Source: Mycobacterium noviomagense (lineage in GTDB: Bacteria > Actinomycetota > Actinomycetes > Mycobacteriales > Mycobacteriaceae). Taken from it: a stretch of DNA of 64,000 nt. The position numbers were made by a program, and so were the translations under genes. Positions 62,065 through 64,000 of the stretch are shown here, piece after piece. The stretch's first letter is position 1. Every line of letters begins with the position of its first letter. The DNA is taken from NCBI RefSeq assembly GCF_010731635.1, contig NZ_AP022583.1:806001-870000 (forward strand), in the 5' to 3' direction. The notes under the pieces were generated by a model, which was not told where the DNA came from, did no database searches, and saw only the letters and a program-made list of their open reading frames with translations.

Positions 62065-62126
62065 GAGAATTCTGCGGTCATCCCAGTAAGATATCCGAAT
62101 TGGCAAGTGCTAGAAGCTAAGCCAGC

Positions 62127-63995
62127 CTACCGTCGCCGCCGCCGAGACCGCAGATAGTCGCCGACCACCGCAGCGCCCAGCCCGTCGAGATCCGGCACGA
62201 CGACGCGCCCTTCCACCCGCCGCGCGACCTGGTCGATGAACCGCGCCAAACCGGGATCGCTGCCGAGCCTGAAAATCGTTACCTGCGCGCCGAGTCGCGC
62301 CATGTCGTCGAATCCCCGCACGGTATGGGCAATGGTCCGCGGATGCGGTGGGTAGTCGAAAAATACGGCCGTGCCGTCGCCGTCGAAGTCTTCCAGGTGC
62401 GCCGTTGGCTCACCGTCGGTAACCACCAATACAACCGGCTGCGCGTTAGGGTGTCGCCGCAGATGTCGGCCAGCCAGTGCCAGCGCGTGGTGCAGGTTGG
62501 TGCCCTGCTCGTAGACACCCTCCAGACCCATCAACTCGGCGGCTGTCATGGTCCGTGCGTAGCGCCCGAAAGCGATAATCTGCAAGGCATCCGAACGAAA
62601 TCGAGTACTCACCAGGTGGTTGAGCGCCAGGGCTGTCCGCTTCATCGGAATCCAGCGGTTTTCCATCACCATGGAGAACGAGGTATCCACCAACAACGCA
62701 ACCGCAGCCTGCGTGCGGGTTTCGGTCTCGGAGACTTCGACGTCGTCAACGGTGATCCGGATGGGCCATTCAGCGGTCGCCGTCCCGGCCTGTCGCAGCA
62801 CCGCGTTGGTCAGCGTGCGGGTGACGTTCCACGGCTCGGTGTCACCGAACTGCCATGGCCGCGTCGCGCCGGTCAGCTCACCGGCCGCGCCCGCACGCCG
62901 ATGGTCGCGCTCGCCCCGTCGCCCCGAAAGCTGTTGGGCCACATCGCGCAGCGCCGTCTCACCGAGCCTGCGCATCGCCTTCGGCGAGAGCCGCCACTGC
63001 CCGTCGGAACCGCGATCGAGAAAGCCTTGGTGGAGCAGCGCACGCTCGAGCTCGGCGAGCGTCTGCGCGTCGATGGCGGCCTGGTCACCGAGCTGGCGGG
63101 CCAGGGCATCGAGATCGACGTCGTCCATGGTGGCGCCCGGATAGCTTTGCGACAGTTGCTCAGCCAGTTGTTCGAGCTCGGCGATGTCGGCCAACGCCTG
63201 GGCGCCCTCGCCCATGCCCAAGGGGTTGTCGCCGGAGAACTCCGAGCTTCCGTACCAGTCCTCCCCCGGACGCGCTGCCTGCAGGTGTGCATCCAACCGC
63301 TCCAACGCCTGCATCAGCGCCGGTGATCCAAAAGCCTGCTGCGCCAACGCGTCCAGCTCGGCGCGCTGCTCAGCGCTCAGGCTGTTGCGGAACCGCTGCG
63401 CGGCGGCGGCCCGCTTGGCCAGTGAATCCAGCAGTTCTTCGACATTGCGCGGGTTCTCCGGAAAGAACTCGCCATGCTTGTTCATGAAGTTGTCGAAATC
63501 TTGCTGCGTGTCCTGGCCGCGGGCATGCTTGTCCAGCAGCTCATTGAGGTCGTCGAGCATCTCGGTGACCCGCCGACGGTCCTCGTCGGTGGCGCCTTCC
63601 AGCGCCCGTTTCATCCCGGCGAAGCGTTGGTCGAGCATTTCGCGTCCGAGCAGATCCTTGATCTGCTCGTATTTTTCGCGGGCCTCGTTGCTGCGCCAGT
63701 TATAGTCCGACAGTTCTTGGATCGCCTTGGCCGGCGACGGCGACAACGACTCCAGTTGCAGCTCGCCGAACCGGGCGTCGTCGTCGATCGCACGGGCCAG
63801 TTCCTTGCGCTCGGCCAGCACTGCCTCGTCGAGCAGCTTTTTGATCTCCTGCAGTGTGCCGTCTAAGTTGTTGCGGCGCAGCAACTCCCGTCGGCGCCGG
63901 TTTGCCTCGGCCGCCAGCCGGTCGGCTCCGGGCAAGTTCTTGGTGCCGCGCCTAAGCAATTCGGACAGGGCCCGTCGCGGCGAGGTGCCGGCCAT
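62127..63995 (-). CDS. VWA-domain protein (Rv0959-like)
   Basis: A 622-residue protein with a long, charged, helical N-terminal two thirds (coiled-coil-like; LNELLDKHARGQDTQQDFDN, ELEQLAEQLSQSYPG). A C-terminal von Willebrand A domain has the MIDAS sequence VDTSFSM, YEQGTNLHHALALAG and VVTDGEPTAHLEDFDGD. In M. tuberculosis the homologue lies next to an MoxR/Mg-chelatase-like ATPase gene (Rv0958), and such pairs act as chaperone-like machines. That partner would lie just outside the window. ATG at 63995, 6 bp from the edge; a start outside cannot be excluded. Confidence 0.85.
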   Translation of the reverse strand: MAGTSPRRALSELLRRGTKNLPGADRLAAEANRRRRELLRRNNLDGTLQEIKKLLDEAVLAERKELARAIDDDARFGELQLESLSPSPAKAIQELSDYNWRSNEAREKYEQIKDLLGREMLDQRFAGMKRALEGATDEDRRRVTEMLDDLNELLDKHARGQDTQQDFDNFMNKHGEFFPENPRNVEELLDSLAKRAAAAQRFRNSLSAEQRAELDALAQQAFGSPALMQALERLDAHLQAARPGEDWYGSSEFSGDNPLGMGEGAQALADIAELEQLAEQLSQSYPGATMDDVDLDALARQLGDQAAIDAQTLAELERALLHQGFLDRGSDGQWRLSPKAMRRLGETALRDVAQQLSGRRGERDHRRAGAAGELTGATRPWQFGDTEPWNVTRTLTNAVLRQAGTATAEWPIRITVDDVEVSETETRTQAAVALLVDTSFSMVMENRWIPMKRTALALNHLVSTRFRSDALQIIAFGRYARTMTAAELMGLEGVYEQGTNLHHALALAGRHLRRHPNAQPVVLVVTDGEPTAHLEDFDGDGTAVFFDYPPHPRTIAHTVRGFDDMARLGAQVTIFRLGSDPGLARFIDQVARRVEGRVVVPDLDGLGAAVVGDYLRSRRRRR

Positions 63996-64000
63996 GACGT

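Noticed and set aside
62325-63326. 333-codon plus-strand frame
   Set aside because: Antisense to the VWA gene, which has clear domain motifs.

Overview
The window is high-GC mycobacterial chromosome. The core genes match, gene for gene, the M. tuberculosis block Rv1005c to Rv0959, read in the opposite orientation. Rv0986-Rv0989c and the PE_PGRS genes of this block (PE_PGRS16, 17, 18) are absent, so this is most likely a slow-growing non-tuberculous Mycobacterium. These assignments come from recognising protein motifs and gene order by eye; no database search was run.

Left core (1-10039): pabB and rsmI end tail to tail; then come the O-mannosyltransferase pmt, a solitary DUF559/AbiEi-like gene flanked by short repeats (an insertion relative to M. 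tuberculosis), arcA, an AlkB-like dioxygenase, two DUF5642-type lipoproteins, the cAMP-controlled lysine acetyltransferase Pat and a methyltransferase. Positions 10040-12700 are a scrap zone. It holds a broken mycothiol-maleylpyruvate-isomerase-like gene, an unusually AT-rich membrane-protein gene, a mini-lipoprotein and a broken tyrosine integrase.

Island (12704-41236): a 28-bp direct repeat, whose right copy is the 3' end of tRNA-Ala(CGC), bounds about 28.5 kb of acquired DNA. The right third (32310-41156) is a phiRv1/phiRv2-like prophage or satellite: integrase, repressor, excisionase, primase-helicase, small phage genes and a prohead protease, with no recognisable capsid, terminase or tail gene. 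The left and centre form a mosaic. It contains an IS1380 relic spliced to a frameshifted excisionase, two truncated helicases, and a gene cut by an intact IS3-family element with a 4-bp target duplication. It also contains a serine resolvase next to a palindrome.

The most striking part is a signalling cassette at 22394-29562. It encodes a soluble Ser/Thr kinase fused to a PstP-like PP2C domain that has lost two metal-binding aspartates, a divergent EmbR-like BTAD-FHA regulator, small exported proteins, and a second, membrane-anchored Ser/Thr kinase.

Right core (41211-63995): tRNA-Ala, the Glp receptor homologue (GlpR/SepX), a GNAT acetyltransferase, Glp/MoeA1, GalU, 5-formyl-THF cyclo-ligase, the HrcA/CIRCE-controlled FmdB-type chaperone (Rv0991c-like), a SAF protein, MscL, MoaB2, PepD-MprB-MprA, ribosomal protein L32, and a six-gene overlapping operon (AtuA-like, FadE13, AccD2, AccA2, FadE12, EchA7) for branched or isoprenoid acyl-CoA catabolism. 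It ends with a DUF1707 protein, a small membrane protein and a VWA protein.
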